Shown piece by piece: positions 32,601 to 43,639 of a stretch of DNA of 64,000 bases (the first letter of the stretch is position 1; each line of letters begins with the position of its first letter). The DNA is taken from the NCBI GenBank assembly GCA_030015575.1, contig CM057339.1, forward strand, positions 769,374,809-769,438,808. The letters run 5' to 3'. The DNA comes from Agapanthus africanus (taxonomy: Eukaryota > Streptophyta > Magnoliopsida > Asparagales > Amaryllidaceae). The position numbers and the translations under genes are program-made. The notes under the pieces are model-generated. The model was not told where the DNA came from, searched no databases, and saw only the letters and a program-made list of their open reading frames with translations.

Positions 32601-33536
32601 GTCAAAGGATTCTTGTCACACAGGTTCTCCATGAAAGACCTGGGTGATGCCTCTTACATTCTGGGGATCCGGATCTATCGTGATAGATCCAAGAGGATGT
32701 TGGGACTTTCGCAGTCCGGGTATATCGACACTGTACTGAAAAGATTCAGTATGGAAGATTCTAAGCGCGGTAATCTACCGGCTTGTCACGGAATCACCCT
32801 CTCCAAAGAGATGTCTCCCAAGACTGATTTGGAAAGGGAACGCATGTCTATTATACCCTACGCTTCTGCGGTAGGCTCTATAATGTATGCGATGTTGTGT
32901 ACCAGACCAGATGTAGCTTACGCACTGAGCGTGGTAAGCCGGTATCAGTCAGACCCAGGGGAGAAACACTGGATAGCAGTAAAGAACATTCTCAAGTACC
33001 TGAGGTGGACTAAGGAGATGTTCTTGGTTTATGGCGGAAAAGACCTCAGGTTGGAGGCCTTTGCCGATTCCGGCTTCCAGAGTGATAAGGACGATTCCAA
33101 GTCCATGTCGGGTTATGTCTTTACCTTCAATGGAGGGGCGGTGTGCTGGAGGAGCTCCAAGCAGGACACCGTTGCTGACTCGACGATGGAAGCGGAGTAT
33201 ATAGCTGCTTGCGATGCCGCAAAAGAAGCAGTCTGGATGAAGAAGTTCCTAACAGAACTTCAGGTTGTTCCTACCATAGTTGATCCAATACCTCTGTATT
33301 GCGACAACAACGGAGCTATAGCTTTAGCGAAGGAACCAAGGTCCCATCAGAAGTCCAGACACATCTTGAGGCGGTATCACCTGATCAGGGAGATCATTGA
33401 TCGTCAGGAGATCGAGGTTCGGAGAGTTGCTTCAGAAGAGAACATTGTTGATCCATTCACGAAGGCCCTTCCTCAGATTCAGTTCGAGAGGCTACTCGAG
33501 ATCATTGGTCTACGATATGCCAGTACATGGCCCTAG
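29613..33536 (+). CDS. gag-pol: Copia gag-pol polyprotein of C, open throughout
   Basis: The frame is open from 29565; I choose the ATG at 29613 because the upstream codons overlap a pyrimidine tract plus AG. Residues here count from 29565. Gag is at about 20-230, with a Cx2Cx4Hx4C knuckle at 269-282. Protease has DTG at 319-321. The integrase finger is near 452-490 and the core is D515, D578, E614 (35 residues between D578 and E614). The RT has YVDD at 996-999, and RNase H has D1168, E1211 and D1247. The domain order is copia. Compared with the second pol copy, about eight codons are missing near 31985 (TDCGESVRW). All catalytic residues are present, so activity is possible. Confidence 0.93.
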   Translation: MIGLKLLLEKNILTGPNYKDWLRNVKMALTYDKLGYVLTATAPAVPGPKSSNADKEIRKTWDFDCAKAKCIVLASMNNEHQRRHEDMELDAIFLHTKELYGEQSRIARYETSKNLFRARLVVGSSVGEHVLKMIGYIEELADLGTTLDNELYTDLVLQSLPPTYAQFILNFNLQGKEVELAELLNMLRSAEGTLQKARETPAMFVGGASSSGSKARAKGRKKKAAPRPRGGVSKVGGKGKKKKAVPIVGQDECFHCHRKGHWKKDCKAWNAKNQEPKQAVASTSGVFVIENCLSINSTSWVLDTGSGSHICNSLQALRNRRVLKEGDMILRVANGASVGAASVGDYHLGLTSGHILVLHNCYFVPSLTCNIISVSLLSNKGYDFTFVRDVVNIHLNHGLIGSGTLNNGIYVLNQLQIFNVQNTLKRKSPDLNKAFLWHCRLGHINERRLTKLHREGYLDSFEYQSYDTCQSCLKGKMTKTPFTGQGVRASELLGLIHSDVCGPMSTHARGGFSYFITFTDDYSRYGFIYLMKHKSEAFEKFQEYKNEVENQTGKSIKTLRSDRGGEYLSAEFLGYLKEKGILSQLTPPYTPQHNGVSERRNRTLLDMVRSMMSNAELPRSFWGHALESAAYLLNMVPTKTVPTTPYQMWSGKKPHLQYIKIWGCPAFVKKQHVDKLEARSVKCLFVGYPKHSRGYLFYYAEEQKVFVSRNAHFLEHQFLEKEISGSEIELEEIPEPQATTESLVEPEVQEEQNIPAPLRRSSRPSHPPERYYGFLIDGDREDCIIDDDEPTDCGESVRWLDAMRTEMESMYTNKVWTLDFAPDGVKPIGCKWIFKKKIGVDGQVETYKARLVAKGFRQRPGLDYDETFSPVALLKSIRVLLAIAAFHDYEIWQMDVKTAFLNGNLEESVYMDQPEGFNQSGSSGKVCKLLKSIYGLKQASRSWNICFDETVKEYDFIKNPDEPCIYSKVVARSVVFLVLYVDDILLIGNDIPMLQSVKGFLSHRFSMKDLGDASYILGIRIYRDRSKRMLGLSQSGYIDTVLKRFSMEDSKRGNLPACHGITLSKEMSPKTDLERERMSIIPYASAVGSIMYAMLCTRPDVAYALSVVSRYQSDPGEKHWIAVKNILKYLRWTKEMFLVYGGKDLRLEAFADSGFQSDKDDSKSMSGYVFTFNGGAVCWRSSKQDTVADSTMEAEYIAACDAAKEAVWMKKFLTELQVVPTIVDPIPLYCDNNGAIALAKEPRSHQKSRHILRRYHLIREIIDRQEIEVRRVASEENIVDPFTKALPQIQFERLLEIIGLRYASTWP

Positions 33537-33550
33537 TGCAAGTGGGAGAT
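33536..33550 (+). other. Polypurine tract of C (before LTR2)
   Basis: GTGCAAGTGGGAGAT overlaps the pol stop codon and abuts LTR2. An identical tract precedes LTR3 at 37103-37117. Confidence 0.85.
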
Positions 33551-35431
33551 TGTTAGTGTTTATGCCCTAGAAGGCCATTACTGTATCATACTAGCTTGTA
33601 TATTACTTAATGGAAGCTTGGGATATTCACATGTATATAACAGTCTTGCTAAACATGGTAGTATGCTACTTGGTTTTTCTATCTTAATATGTGAGTATAC
33701 GTATTGATAGAGCTCTTAGGATCTTGCTTGTCTACCAGCGTTGTGATGGCAGTCACACTAGTGGGGGCTGGGTAGTCTACAAGCACATCCTTATTCAGGT
33801 CCCTGGTCGTTGGATTATCGAGACAGAGCATCGATACTCCGGAGTAGACTAGTGTGTACGCTTCTCATCCCAGTTGGGGAGATGGTCTGTCCCACAGCCG
33901 TCAGTACGTTGTACTGGAGATAGTATACAGGTGCTCGTTAGGTTACGGGTACACCGGACAGGACTCACAGGGAACTGTTGGTTGGTTTGATACCAGTCGT
34001 CAGTGAACAGTTCCCAGGTGACATGAGTACAGCGTAGTCCGCAGACTTGACACTGCTACTTCGCCTCGAGTGTGTCCCACTGTTCTTAGATTGCTACCCT
34101 ACCACGGCTCAAAGGAGTCGTGCAAACAGGTAGTAGTTGGGTGCAGTCCCGAGCACTTGGAGGCAGTGGCAGTTAGACAGGATTCGTCCCTCCCGGTATT
34201 GGGAGTAGATATCGTGCTGTGTCAGAGAGCCATTACGCAAAGTCCCTGGCCAGGGCAAGCGAGATTTGCTGGTAGGTTCCAGTAGTTTCTCAGGGTGTAA
34301 TGGGCTTCCCTCCGACACGACTTATACCGCTATTAGGGGACTGACGCTTGCCGCCCCCCTAGGCCCGATATGCGATAGTCTTGGATGAACGGACCGGACT
34401 GTATGGAGATTGTCACATCAGACTCAGTAGGAGTTCGGATGGGTTTTCTCATCGGCCTTCTTATCGACAACTACCTGGGGACCGTTACGTACAGCTAGTG
34501 CCGCTTGCGGTCTGTAGTTAAACCCACTGCCAGCGTAGTAGTCGAGTCTCTAGAGTCCCACACAGAGAGTTTCCTACTCCAGGCGAAACGATATAGAGGT
34601 TGCATGGTTTTGCGACAAAGGGTTCGGACGCATACGTGCGTTTACTCACGTACGACTTTCGGACAGTTTTTACCAGTCGGCTTTGGTTTAAGCCAGTTAC
34701 TGGTATCCGGTTATTAGATTTTTACAGTCTAAAGTTTTTCCGTATTTTTGCGGATTGGAGGGGCGTTCTCGTAATTGTACGAGAAGCTTCTAGAAGATGT
34801 GACTAAGGAGGTTACTTTGGATGAGATTGTGAGTCATGAGGTGATTCATTATTATCATTAATTGCACCATAAATGATAATGACACATGCTTAATGAATCA
34901 CCATTAGATATTTGTGAAGCATGCTTATTCATCACTCATTTTCTTTTGTTGATAAATGAGAATGCTTCATAATATATTATGATACACTCTCTCTTCTCAT
35001 TATCTTATCTCATATTCTCTCTCCTCAAGCTCTCATCTTCAAGAGACTAATCCTTAATCCTCATGTGTTGAGATCAAAGGTTTAGTTAGACTTAAGCATC
35101 CATTACCTTCACTCTATATCATCCTTTCTTCTTTGATTAGCAATCAAAGTAGATTAGTTACCTCAAGTTAGAGGTGTAGCTTGGTGTTTTGCTCTCGGGT
35201 GGATCGTCTACTACCTAGAGAAGGTCGAGGAGAACAAAAGAGGACACAAAGACGAAGGACCGGTTTCTTTAGGTATAATCCCTAATCTCAAGTGATAAGA
35301 AAATCATTGTGTACGGTTATTTATAGTTTAGCTTCGATTTAAGCGGTTAGTCGATGTTCGTTCCTTAAACTCGATTGTTTTTGTAATTTCCGCCTCCCCA
35401 CAAGTACTGGGGTGTACTACATCGACTTACA
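33551..35431 (+). repeat. LTR2 of composite C, divergent right third
   Basis: It is 1881 bp. The left ~1.2 kb closely resembles LTR1 and LTR3. From about 34800 to the end it differs by many substitutions and indels (for example near 35235-35330) before converging again on CATCGACTTACA. The sequence after it does not begin with a primer site but in mid-pol. Confidence 0.88.
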
Positions 35432-37103
35432 CCTCCGCAGGAGTAGTAGGCCGTCTCATCCGCCTGAGAGATACTACGGTTTTCTCATAGATGGGGATAG
35501 AGAGGATTGCATCATAGATGATGATGAACCTACTAACTTCTAGCAGGCCATCCAGAGCGGCGACTCGGTACGATGGCTAGATGCAATGCGGACCGAAATG
35601 GAGTCCATGTACACCAACAAAGTATGGACTTTGGACTTTGCTCCAGATGGGGTAAAACCCATAGGATGCAAATGGATCTTCAAGAAAAAGATTGGTGTAG
35701 ATGGACAGGTGGAAACCTATAAGGCTAGACTTGTTGCAAAGGGTTTTCGTCAAAGACCTGGTTTGGACTATGACGAAACTTTTTCTCCAGTGGCTATGCT
35801 CAAATCCATTCGGGTCCTTCTTGCTATTTCCGCCTTTCATGATAATGAAATCTGGCAAATGGACGTAAAGACGGCTTTTCTGAATGGAAATTTAGAAGAG
35901 TGCATCTATATGGATCAGCCAGAGGGTTTCAATCAGAGTGGGAGCAGTGGGAAAGTATGCAAGCTGCTTAAGTCCATTTATGGACTAAAGCAGGCATCGC
36001 GGAGTTGGAACATCTGTTTTGATGAGACAGTCAAAGAATATGACTTTATCAAAAATCCAGATGAACCGTGCATATATAGTAAAGTTGTAGCCAGAATTGT
36101 CGTATTTCTCGTCTTATACGTGGACGACATTCTATTGATAGGAAATGACATTCCTATGCTACAATCTGTCAAAGGATTTTTGTCGCACAGGTTCTCCATG
36201 AAAGACCTGGGTGATGCCTCTAACATTCTGGAGATCCGGATCTATCATGATAGATCCAAGAGGATGTTGGGACTTTCGCAGTCCAGGTATATCGACACTG
36301 TACTGAAAAGATTCAGTATGGAAGATTCTAAGCACGGTAATCTACCGGCTTGTCACGGAATCACCCTCTCCAAAGAGATGTCTCCCAAGACTGATTTGGA
36401 AAGGGAACGCATGTCTATTATACCCTACGCTTCTGCGGTAGGCTCTATAATGTATGCGATGTTGTGCACCAGACCAGATGTAACTTACGCACTGAGCGTG
36501 GTAAGCCGGTATCAGTCAGACCCAGGGGAGAAGCACTGGATAGCAGTAAAGAACATTCTCAAGTACCTGAGAAGGACTAAGGAGATGTTCTTGGTTTACG
36601 GCAGAAAAGACCTCAGGTTGGAGGCCTTTGCCAATTCCGGCTTCCAAAGTGATAAGGGCGATTCCAAGTCCATGTCGGGTTATGTCTTTACCCTCAATGG
36701 AGGGGCGGTGTGCTGGAAGAGTTCCAAGCAGGACACCGTTGCTGACTCGACTATGGAAGCGGAGTATATAGCTGCTTGCGATGCCGCAAAAGAAGCAGTC
36801 TGGATGAAGAAGTTCCTAACAGAACTTCAGTTGGTTCCTACTATAGTTGATCCAATACCTCTGTATTGCGGCAACAACGGAGCTATAGCTTTAGCGAAGG
36901 AACCAAGGTCCCATCAGAAGTCCAGACACATCTTAAGGCGGTATCACTTGATCAGGGAGATCATTGATCGTCGGGAGATCGAGGTTCGGAGAGTTGCTTC
37001 TGAAGAGAACATTGCTGATCCATTCACGAAGGCCCTACCTCAGATTCAGTTCGAGAGGCTACTCGAGATCATCGGTCTTCGATATGCCAGTACATGGCCC
37101 TAG
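35432..37103 (+). pseudogene. 5'-truncated second copia pol (RT-RNase H) in C
   Basis: It starts abruptly at a point matching about 31881 of the first copy, right at the LTR2 edge. The in-frame upstream part has a TAG at about 35541-35543; the open stretch runs 35586-37103. RT is complete, with YVDD near 36118. RNase H has lost two catalytic aspartates: FADSGF reads FANSGF (about 36630) and YCDNN reads YCGNN (about 36868). It lacks gag, protease and integrase and cannot act alone. It is closely similar to the first copy. Confidence 0.9.
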
Positions 37104-37117
37104 TGCAAGTGGGAGAT

Positions 37118-38989
37118 TGTTAGTGTATATGCCCTAGGGGCCATTATTGTATCATACTAGTTTGTATATTACTTAATAGAAGCTTGGGATATTCACATGT
37201 ATATAACAGTCTTGCTAAACATGGTAGTATGCTACTTGGTTTTTCTATCTTAATATGTGAGTATACGTATTGATAGAGCTCTTAGGATCTTGCTTGACTA
37301 CCAGCGTTGTGATGGCAGTCACACTAGTGGGGGTTGGGTAGTCTACAAGCATATCCTTATTCAGGTCCCTAGTCGTTGGATTATCGAGACAGGGCATCAA
37401 TACTCCGGAGTAGACTAGTGTGTATGCTTCTCATCCCAGTTGGGGAGATGGTCTGTCCCACAGCCGTCAGTACGTCGTACTGGAGATAGTATGCAGGTGC
37501 TCGTTAGGTTACGGGTACACCGGACAGGACTCACAGGGAACTGTTGGTTGGTTTTATACCAGTCGTCAGTGAACAGTTCCCAGGTGACATGAGTACAGCA
37601 TAGTCCGCAGAATTGACACTGCTACTTCGCCTCGAGTGTGTCCCACTGTTCTTAGATTGCTACCCTACCACGGCTCAAAGGAGTCATGCAAACAGGTAGC
37701 AGTTGGGTGCAGTCCCGAGCACTTGGAGGCAGTGGCGGTTAGACAGGATTCGTCTCTCCCGGTATTGGGGGTTGATATCGCGCTGTGTCAGAGAGCCATT
37801 ACGCAAAGTCCCTGGCCAGGGAAAGCGAGATTTGCTGGTAGGTTCCAGTAGTTTCTCAGGGTGTAATGGGCTTCGCTCCGACACGACTTATACCGCTATT
37901 AGGGGACTGACGCTTGCCGCCCCTCTAGGCCCGATATGCGATAGTCTTAGACGAACAGACCGGACTGTACGGAGATTGTTACATCAGACTCAGTAGGAGT
38001 TCGGATGGGTTTCCTCATCGGCCTTCTTATCGACATCTACCTGAGGACCGTTACGTACAGCTAGTGCCGCTTGCGGTCTGTAGTTAAACCCACTGCCAGC
38101 GTAGTAGTCGAGTCTCTAGAGTCCCACGTAGAGAGTTTCCCTACTCCAGGCGAAACGATATAGAGGTCGTATGGTTTTACGACAAAGGTTCGGACGCATA
38201 CGTGTGTTCACGCACGTATGACTTTCGGACAGTTTTTACTAGTCGGCTTTGGTTTAAGCCAGTTACTAGTATCCGGTTATTGGATTTATACAGTCTAAAG
38301 TTTTTCCGTGTTTTCACGGATAGGAGGGGCGTTCTCATAATTGCGCGAGAAGCTTCTAGAAGTTGATGACTAAGGAGGTTAAGGTGGCATATACATTAAA
38401 TGAGATTAGTGAGTCATATGGATGATTCATCCATGTCATTAATGCTTCATAATTGCTTACCATTAGATATTTATCAAGCATGGTTGTAAATCATTTTCTT
38501 TTCTTTTCTTGAAAAACAATAATGCTTGATATATATTATGATAACTCATTTTCTCATTTCATTATTATTCTCACCTTCTCTCTCCTCAACCTCTCTCTCT
38601 TCAAACCCTAATCCTCCCCTCTCATGTGTTGAGTACAAGGATTAGTTAGACTACTTAATCCATAACCATACTCTATTTCATCTAGGTACTTTGATTAGCA
38701 CTTAAAGATACCTAGTTGCCTCAAGTTTAGAGGCAAAGCTTGGAGTTTAGCTCTCGTGGTGGATCGTCTACTACTTAGAGAAGGCCGAGGAGGAGGTGGA
38801 GTTCGTAAAGATGAAGGACACGGTTCTTTAGGTAAATCCCTTTACATAGTAGTTTAGAACTTCTATGTTTGTTGTTAGTTATCGTTTAGCTTCGATTCAT
38901 GCGGTTAGTCGATGTTTATGCAAAGAACAAGATCGTTTTTCATATTTCCGCCTCCCCGCAAGTCGTGGGGTGTTGTACATCGACTTACA
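37118..38989 (+). repeat. LTR3 of composite C
   Basis: It is 1872 bp, the true partner of LTR1 by sequence along its length. ATAAA at 38990-38994 is the right target copy. The pre-insertion target can be read across the junction as continuous chromovirus-like LTR. Confidence 0.9.
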
Positions 38990-38994
38990 ATAAA

Positions 38995-41875
38995 TAGTGA
39001 ATATCGGCATAAGGCCCACAATATAGCATAACGGAAGGAATATACAAATGCATGGGGTATCTAAGTAAGGAATGCAATATCTAAACCAGCATATGAAAGA
39101 AAACGTACTAATACATGTTGAAACTACCAACTAGCAGATTATACCAATTAATTAATGTATTCTAAAGTGTACGTGACATAGCAATTACCGATGATGGTGT
39201 GTGTGAGCCGGCAAGCAAGTGTACATGGAACATACGTATCCTTGGTAATGCTGTCGGTGTCCTAACAGACGGGGTTCATAATAACTAAAGAAAACACATG
39301 TATAAACATGTAATGCGATGGGAACCACATGAATATAACGGAGAATGAGTAGTAAACGCAACATTGTAAAATATACATATCTATACACGAGTCATACAGT
39401 TTTGGTGTTTGAAATAGCACGGATCGTGGTTTTTAGAAAAATAGGGGCTGCGGTGTTTTTAAGAAAAAAATATGTCCTTTGAAAATCCGTAGCATCCCTC
39501 GGATTGTCTTTTGAAAATACTCACGATTCGTTAGTTTTTGAAAATAGGTATGACTCGAGCCTAGTCTAACATTTGCCAAATCAACTAAAAGACTAAACTA
39601 AGAAACTAGCCGAAAGGGTAAGAAATCCACCTAAATTCCAAGTCGATATACCTAGTAGTCGGCGATCCAGCCTCATAACGTCATGTACTGTATAATACAT
39701 AGTAAGACATTCCCGAGTCAAGAGTATGGATCAATCATCATATCTATACCTCGTACGGTAAAATCCATCATACAGCATCCCCAAAATCGAAGGTACGAGT
39801 CAACTATCATAAATACATCATCATCGAACAATATCATGATCAAGGGTATTGTTCTAAAGTCTCGTACATTCCAATATCAACACATATTATCGTGTGAATG
39901 AATACTCATCGCCCAACGATCCATCATAATATCATATCGTATATCATATCACGACTCAAGCACATATCAAAATCTCACGGCATCATGCCCGATCATATTG
40001 ACTCATCTCCAAGTATCATATATCATCCTCATCTCACGTGTATATGTATATATATGTATGTATGTATATATATATGAAAACCTACACACATACCTATACA
40101 CACACACACACACAAAGTCAAGTGTGTGTGTGACTACTTGTAACCTATGATTCGTCTCCAAGGTAATCATCCTCTGGATAGTCTTCTTAAATCAACCTAA
40201 TTTAACCTAAGGTCTTCTAAATACCCTACTCTCTAAGTATCCAATATTATATCCAAACTCATTATAATAATACGGTAAAAACCCTATTCTACGTTTGCGG
40301 GAGTGCTATACGCCATCCACCCGACTTCCTCCGTAGATATGTATCTACTTATCTCGATCCTCGCTTGCCGAAATTGATGACGCCACGCTCTTCCTTGTTG
40401 TCCCAAGTCCACATGAAGGTTCCTACATATATAAACACATAGTATCGTAATTAGAAATCGCGTATGAAAACCAAAACGGCATACAAAACTCACATAGGTT
40501 AGAACCTATGGTCATGCATGTAAGAACAATCATAAAACCCTCGTCGTTAACGTACAAACGTCCAACGACCGAATCTGCAGTTCGAATACCAAAACCAAGT
40601 CATGGAAAACTACGAAACTCAAAACATTAACTCAGAAATCCTGTCCCAGATTTTGACTTAGGTAATATAAGGCCAAACAAACAATACAGGAGATAGTTTA
40701 AGAGGTAAGTGAGCTACAGACCCAACCTTGACACCATTGCCCACAATTGACCCGGCGAAACTCTCAAAAAGTCCGGCCTGGCCGGTTTTAGTTGCTTTGT
40801 TTGGGTTCGTCTTCTCTTGGTGGTTTTCTAGTGTTTAGTCTAGGTCAATAGATTTGCTTGTTTTTCCTATAAGGGTCTCAGGTCACTCCAGATTTCCTGT
40901 AGACATCACAAACTACAAAACCGACACGGAAAGTTCTAAAGTCCAAGTATTAGGTTTTCAAAGTTCACTTGGTCCAGTATTTTATCACTAAAGGAGTTGT
41001 AGTCACCAAAAACACCTCAATTGCACTTTTCCAATACACACAAAACCCTGAACCCATCTTTAAATATTCTAGCATCACTAAACCACAAAAGTTTAACTCT
41101 AAACTACACTAGAGGTTAAAGAAACTCAAATTATAACCTATGGGTGTAGAGATTACCTCATTTGGCAACTCAAGAATTATCTTGAGTTGCCCCAAGTGCT
41201 CATAATCTTGACTTGTTTGGTACACCATGCTTGTAGTGAGCTTGTGCACAATTTTATTAAAGGGGATATAAGGTTTTTGTGTGGATTTGGGATGATTGTG
41301 AAGGTGGTAGAGGGTGGAGGAAGAGGACGAGAATGAGATGAAAAAGATGATGAAGAACAAATGGGAGAAAAGAAGGAGCCATCGGAATTTTCTAGAGCTT
41401 TCCCACACTCTCTCTCTCACATCAACCATGATAAATGTCACCTCACACACTCTCTTTCATTCATTTCTTTTCTTTTCTTTTCTTTTCTTTCCTTTCTTTT
41501 ATTTTAAACTCAAATCAATTCATTCAAAAAGAATCATGGTGCGTATAAATAAAATGTAGCAAGTATTTGTAACATGCTTTGTTACATGCCATGCACATAA
41601 ACCGGGTCAATGCAAAAATTTAGTAAAATACCAATCGAGTTTAGTGAATAACCCATTTACAAATAATTGTATAATAATTCATAAAATGCTCAATTCACAT
41701 AAATTCTTTGAAAATCAATAATTACCTTAATTCTCCAATTATTTTCCGAAACATACATATATAATTATACTACCTCATTAAAACTAATTCTCACATTTTT
41801 AATAATATTCATGAAATTTATTATTTTAATTATTTAAATTTCCAAAAATAATATTTTATTTTCCGAAATGTTACA
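38995..41875 (-). repeat. Chromovirus-like 5' LTR, outer segment
   Basis: On the minus strand the LTR begins at 41875 with TGTAACATTTCGGAAAATA, a start typical of Tekay-like plant chromoviruses. Together with 24409-25732 it is about 4.2 kb. It holds simple repeats: TATG/TA at about 40040-40075, CA at 40098-40113 and TTTTC at about 41467-41500. There is no coding support. The five bases outside the edge, GTTAG (41876-41880), should be its target site. Confidence 0.75.
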
Positions 41876-41977
41876 GTTAGGAGCCTAGGCGACCTGTCTA
41901 GACTTGCATATTTTCTTCTGTTCTTTCTGGCGTCACTAACTCCCTTTGTGTATTTTCTTTTTTTTTTTGCAGAACCG

Positions 41978-43169
41978 ATGGACCGATCCAAATTCCTGGC
42001 TGCTATGGCCAAGAAGAAAGGGAGGAAGGCCGAGGGCGCCGGCTTGTCCCGCCCCACTCCGAGCCCGGTCCCACCGGCGGCCGCCTCGGCTAGACGTTCC
42101 ACCACGCCCTAGGCTTCGGAGATCAGCCGCGGGGAGAGCCGTAAGCATGCTCGGGAGCCGGAGCCCCGGGCTTTGGAGGTGGAGAATGAGGCCGACCCTC
42201 CCAGGTCCCCCTCAAGAGGTACAAGAGGACGGTATCTCGATCAATGTCCTCCCCGATCTTCGTGCAGGAGGGAAACGTTTGTTTCGAAGTGCCCTCGGGG
42301 CTTTCTGTCGCCGACAGCTTGCTCTCGGAGATGGAACGATCGGCCGGGGGCAAAATTCCCCGGGGGACCTTCAAGGCCCAAGTCGCCGCCATTGCTCAGG
42401 AGGTTGTTCAGGTCGGTATTCGCTTTCCGTTTAGGTTTTTGCTTTGGATATTTTTTCTAACTTCCTTTTTTATCTTCCCCAGGTCCTCCAGCATTGCGCC
42501 CTCATCGCCAACATGGAGCACAAAAAAATTGCCCTGGCGATGCAGATGGCCGGCGAGTTCTCTTCGCGGGAGGAGGGCATGTGCCGGAAGCTGCGTCAGC
42601 CGAAGGAGAAGATCGCCGCCCTCAAAAATCGGGTGGCCGCCGAGGAGGTGGTGAACTCCAAATGCAAGGAGTCCATCCGAATTTTGAAGGAGTCCAACAA
42701 GGCCGTCGAGGCTAAGTTGGAAAAGGACAGGGTGCATAACGCCACGATGAAGAAGACGCGGGACACCCTTAAGAGGGAAGTCGAGGCGGCGAAGGAAGGG
42801 ATGAAGGTCGCCGACCTCCGGGCCGCAAAGGCGGTAGAAAGGTACAAGACGTCAGAACAATTCTACAGCGACCTTGCCGACGCCTCAACCATTATCTAGC
42901 ATCAGGCTCTCGATGCTGTCAAGGCGCTGATGCCGGGGTTTCCCGATGGTGAGCTCCGGCTCGAATACCCCTTCGAGGATGAGACGTAGGGGGATGCCGC
43001 CGGAGGTGCCGCCGAGGGAGAGGCTCCCGGTGGGAGAGCTGGGGATAAGGCAGTCACCCCGGCTCGCTGTGCCGAAGCTCCTGGTGGGGGCACCGACCCT
43101 AAAGTTATCGCCCAGGCCATCGATGCCGACGTTGAGCAGATCGAGGTCCTCCCAACTCCCGAGGCCTGA
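41978..43169 (+). pseudogene. Decayed coiled-coil ORF resembling gypsy-associated accessory ORFs
   Basis: A poly-T plus TTTGCAG acceptor-like site precedes an ATG at 41978 (basic start, then Pro/Ala-rich). The phase changes near 42240. From 42244 the frame reads to 42411, and a 71-nt GT...AG interval (42412-42482) then joins it in phase to 42483 onward. The distal part (42513-42898) is rich in K/E/A heptads, a long coiled coil. Stops lie at about 42109, 42898 and 42988; the frame closes at TGA 43167-43169. It recalls the coiled-coil accessory proteins of some plant gypsy elements (the 'putative gypsy type transposon' group); that assignment is from memory and tentative. It lies beside the 3' end of T1 pol but on the opposite strand. 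Confidence 0.6.
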
Positions 43170-43639
43170 GCCCTTCTGCCTTCTTCCTTTTTGTTTTCGA
43201 ATCTTGTATACCTTCGGGCAATTTTGTAAGGCTGAGGAGCCTATAATACCTTTGTAAAGACTCCCAAGTTGTGAATAAGCTGCTTTGTAAAAAAAATTCG
43301 CATGGCAACATTTTCTTGTTTGTGTGCGCATGTTAGCGTTTTCCTCGCCTGACGAGTCGGAGCGCAGGTCGATGACCGGTCCTTTAGATGATGATCACGC
43401 GTCGAGTTAAACCACATTATTTGTCAAGTATACAAAGGCCGGTGTCCTTATGCCCCCAGAGTCGAAGCGATGATCGCTCACTTAAGTTACGTCGGTTGGC
43501 TCTTTCGAGTAGAAAGGTGTAGATTTCCTCATTCCTTTGAGTTGGACCGGTGACAGCTTTTTCTTAGAATAAGTTAGACAAGAACCTAGTTTGGATTGGT
43601 CGACGTTTGCCTAGGTTGAGGGCTTCAGATACTTAATGT
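43170..43639. other. Non-coding stretch with a conserved tail motif
   Basis: Just past the coiled-coil ORF stands 'TGTAAGGCTGAGGAGCC' followed by 'TATAATACCTTTG' (about 43225-43254). A nearly identical motif follows the other plus-strand frame at about 44930. I see nothing else recognisable before the tandem array. Confidence 0.5.

Larger units (their letters stand above)
25733..38989 (+). mobile_element. Composite copia element C with three LTRs
   Basis: The structure is LTR1 (25733-27606), a full internal region with gag-pol, LTR2 (33551-35431), a 5'-truncated pol (35432-37117) and LTR3 (37118-38989). ATAAA flanks only the outer ends (25728-25732 and 38990-38994). LTR1 and LTR3 match along their length, whereas LTR2 has a clearly different right third. 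The best reading is one element inserted into the pol of a related one, followed by a deletion. TGTTAG...TTACA ends, the Met-tRNA primer site and the domain order mark it as Ty1/copia. Confidence 0.9.

Noticed and set aside
40034-40113. TATG and CA simple repeats as functional sites
   Set aside because: Ordinary microsatellites in an AT-rich LTR; no flanking feature suggests a role.
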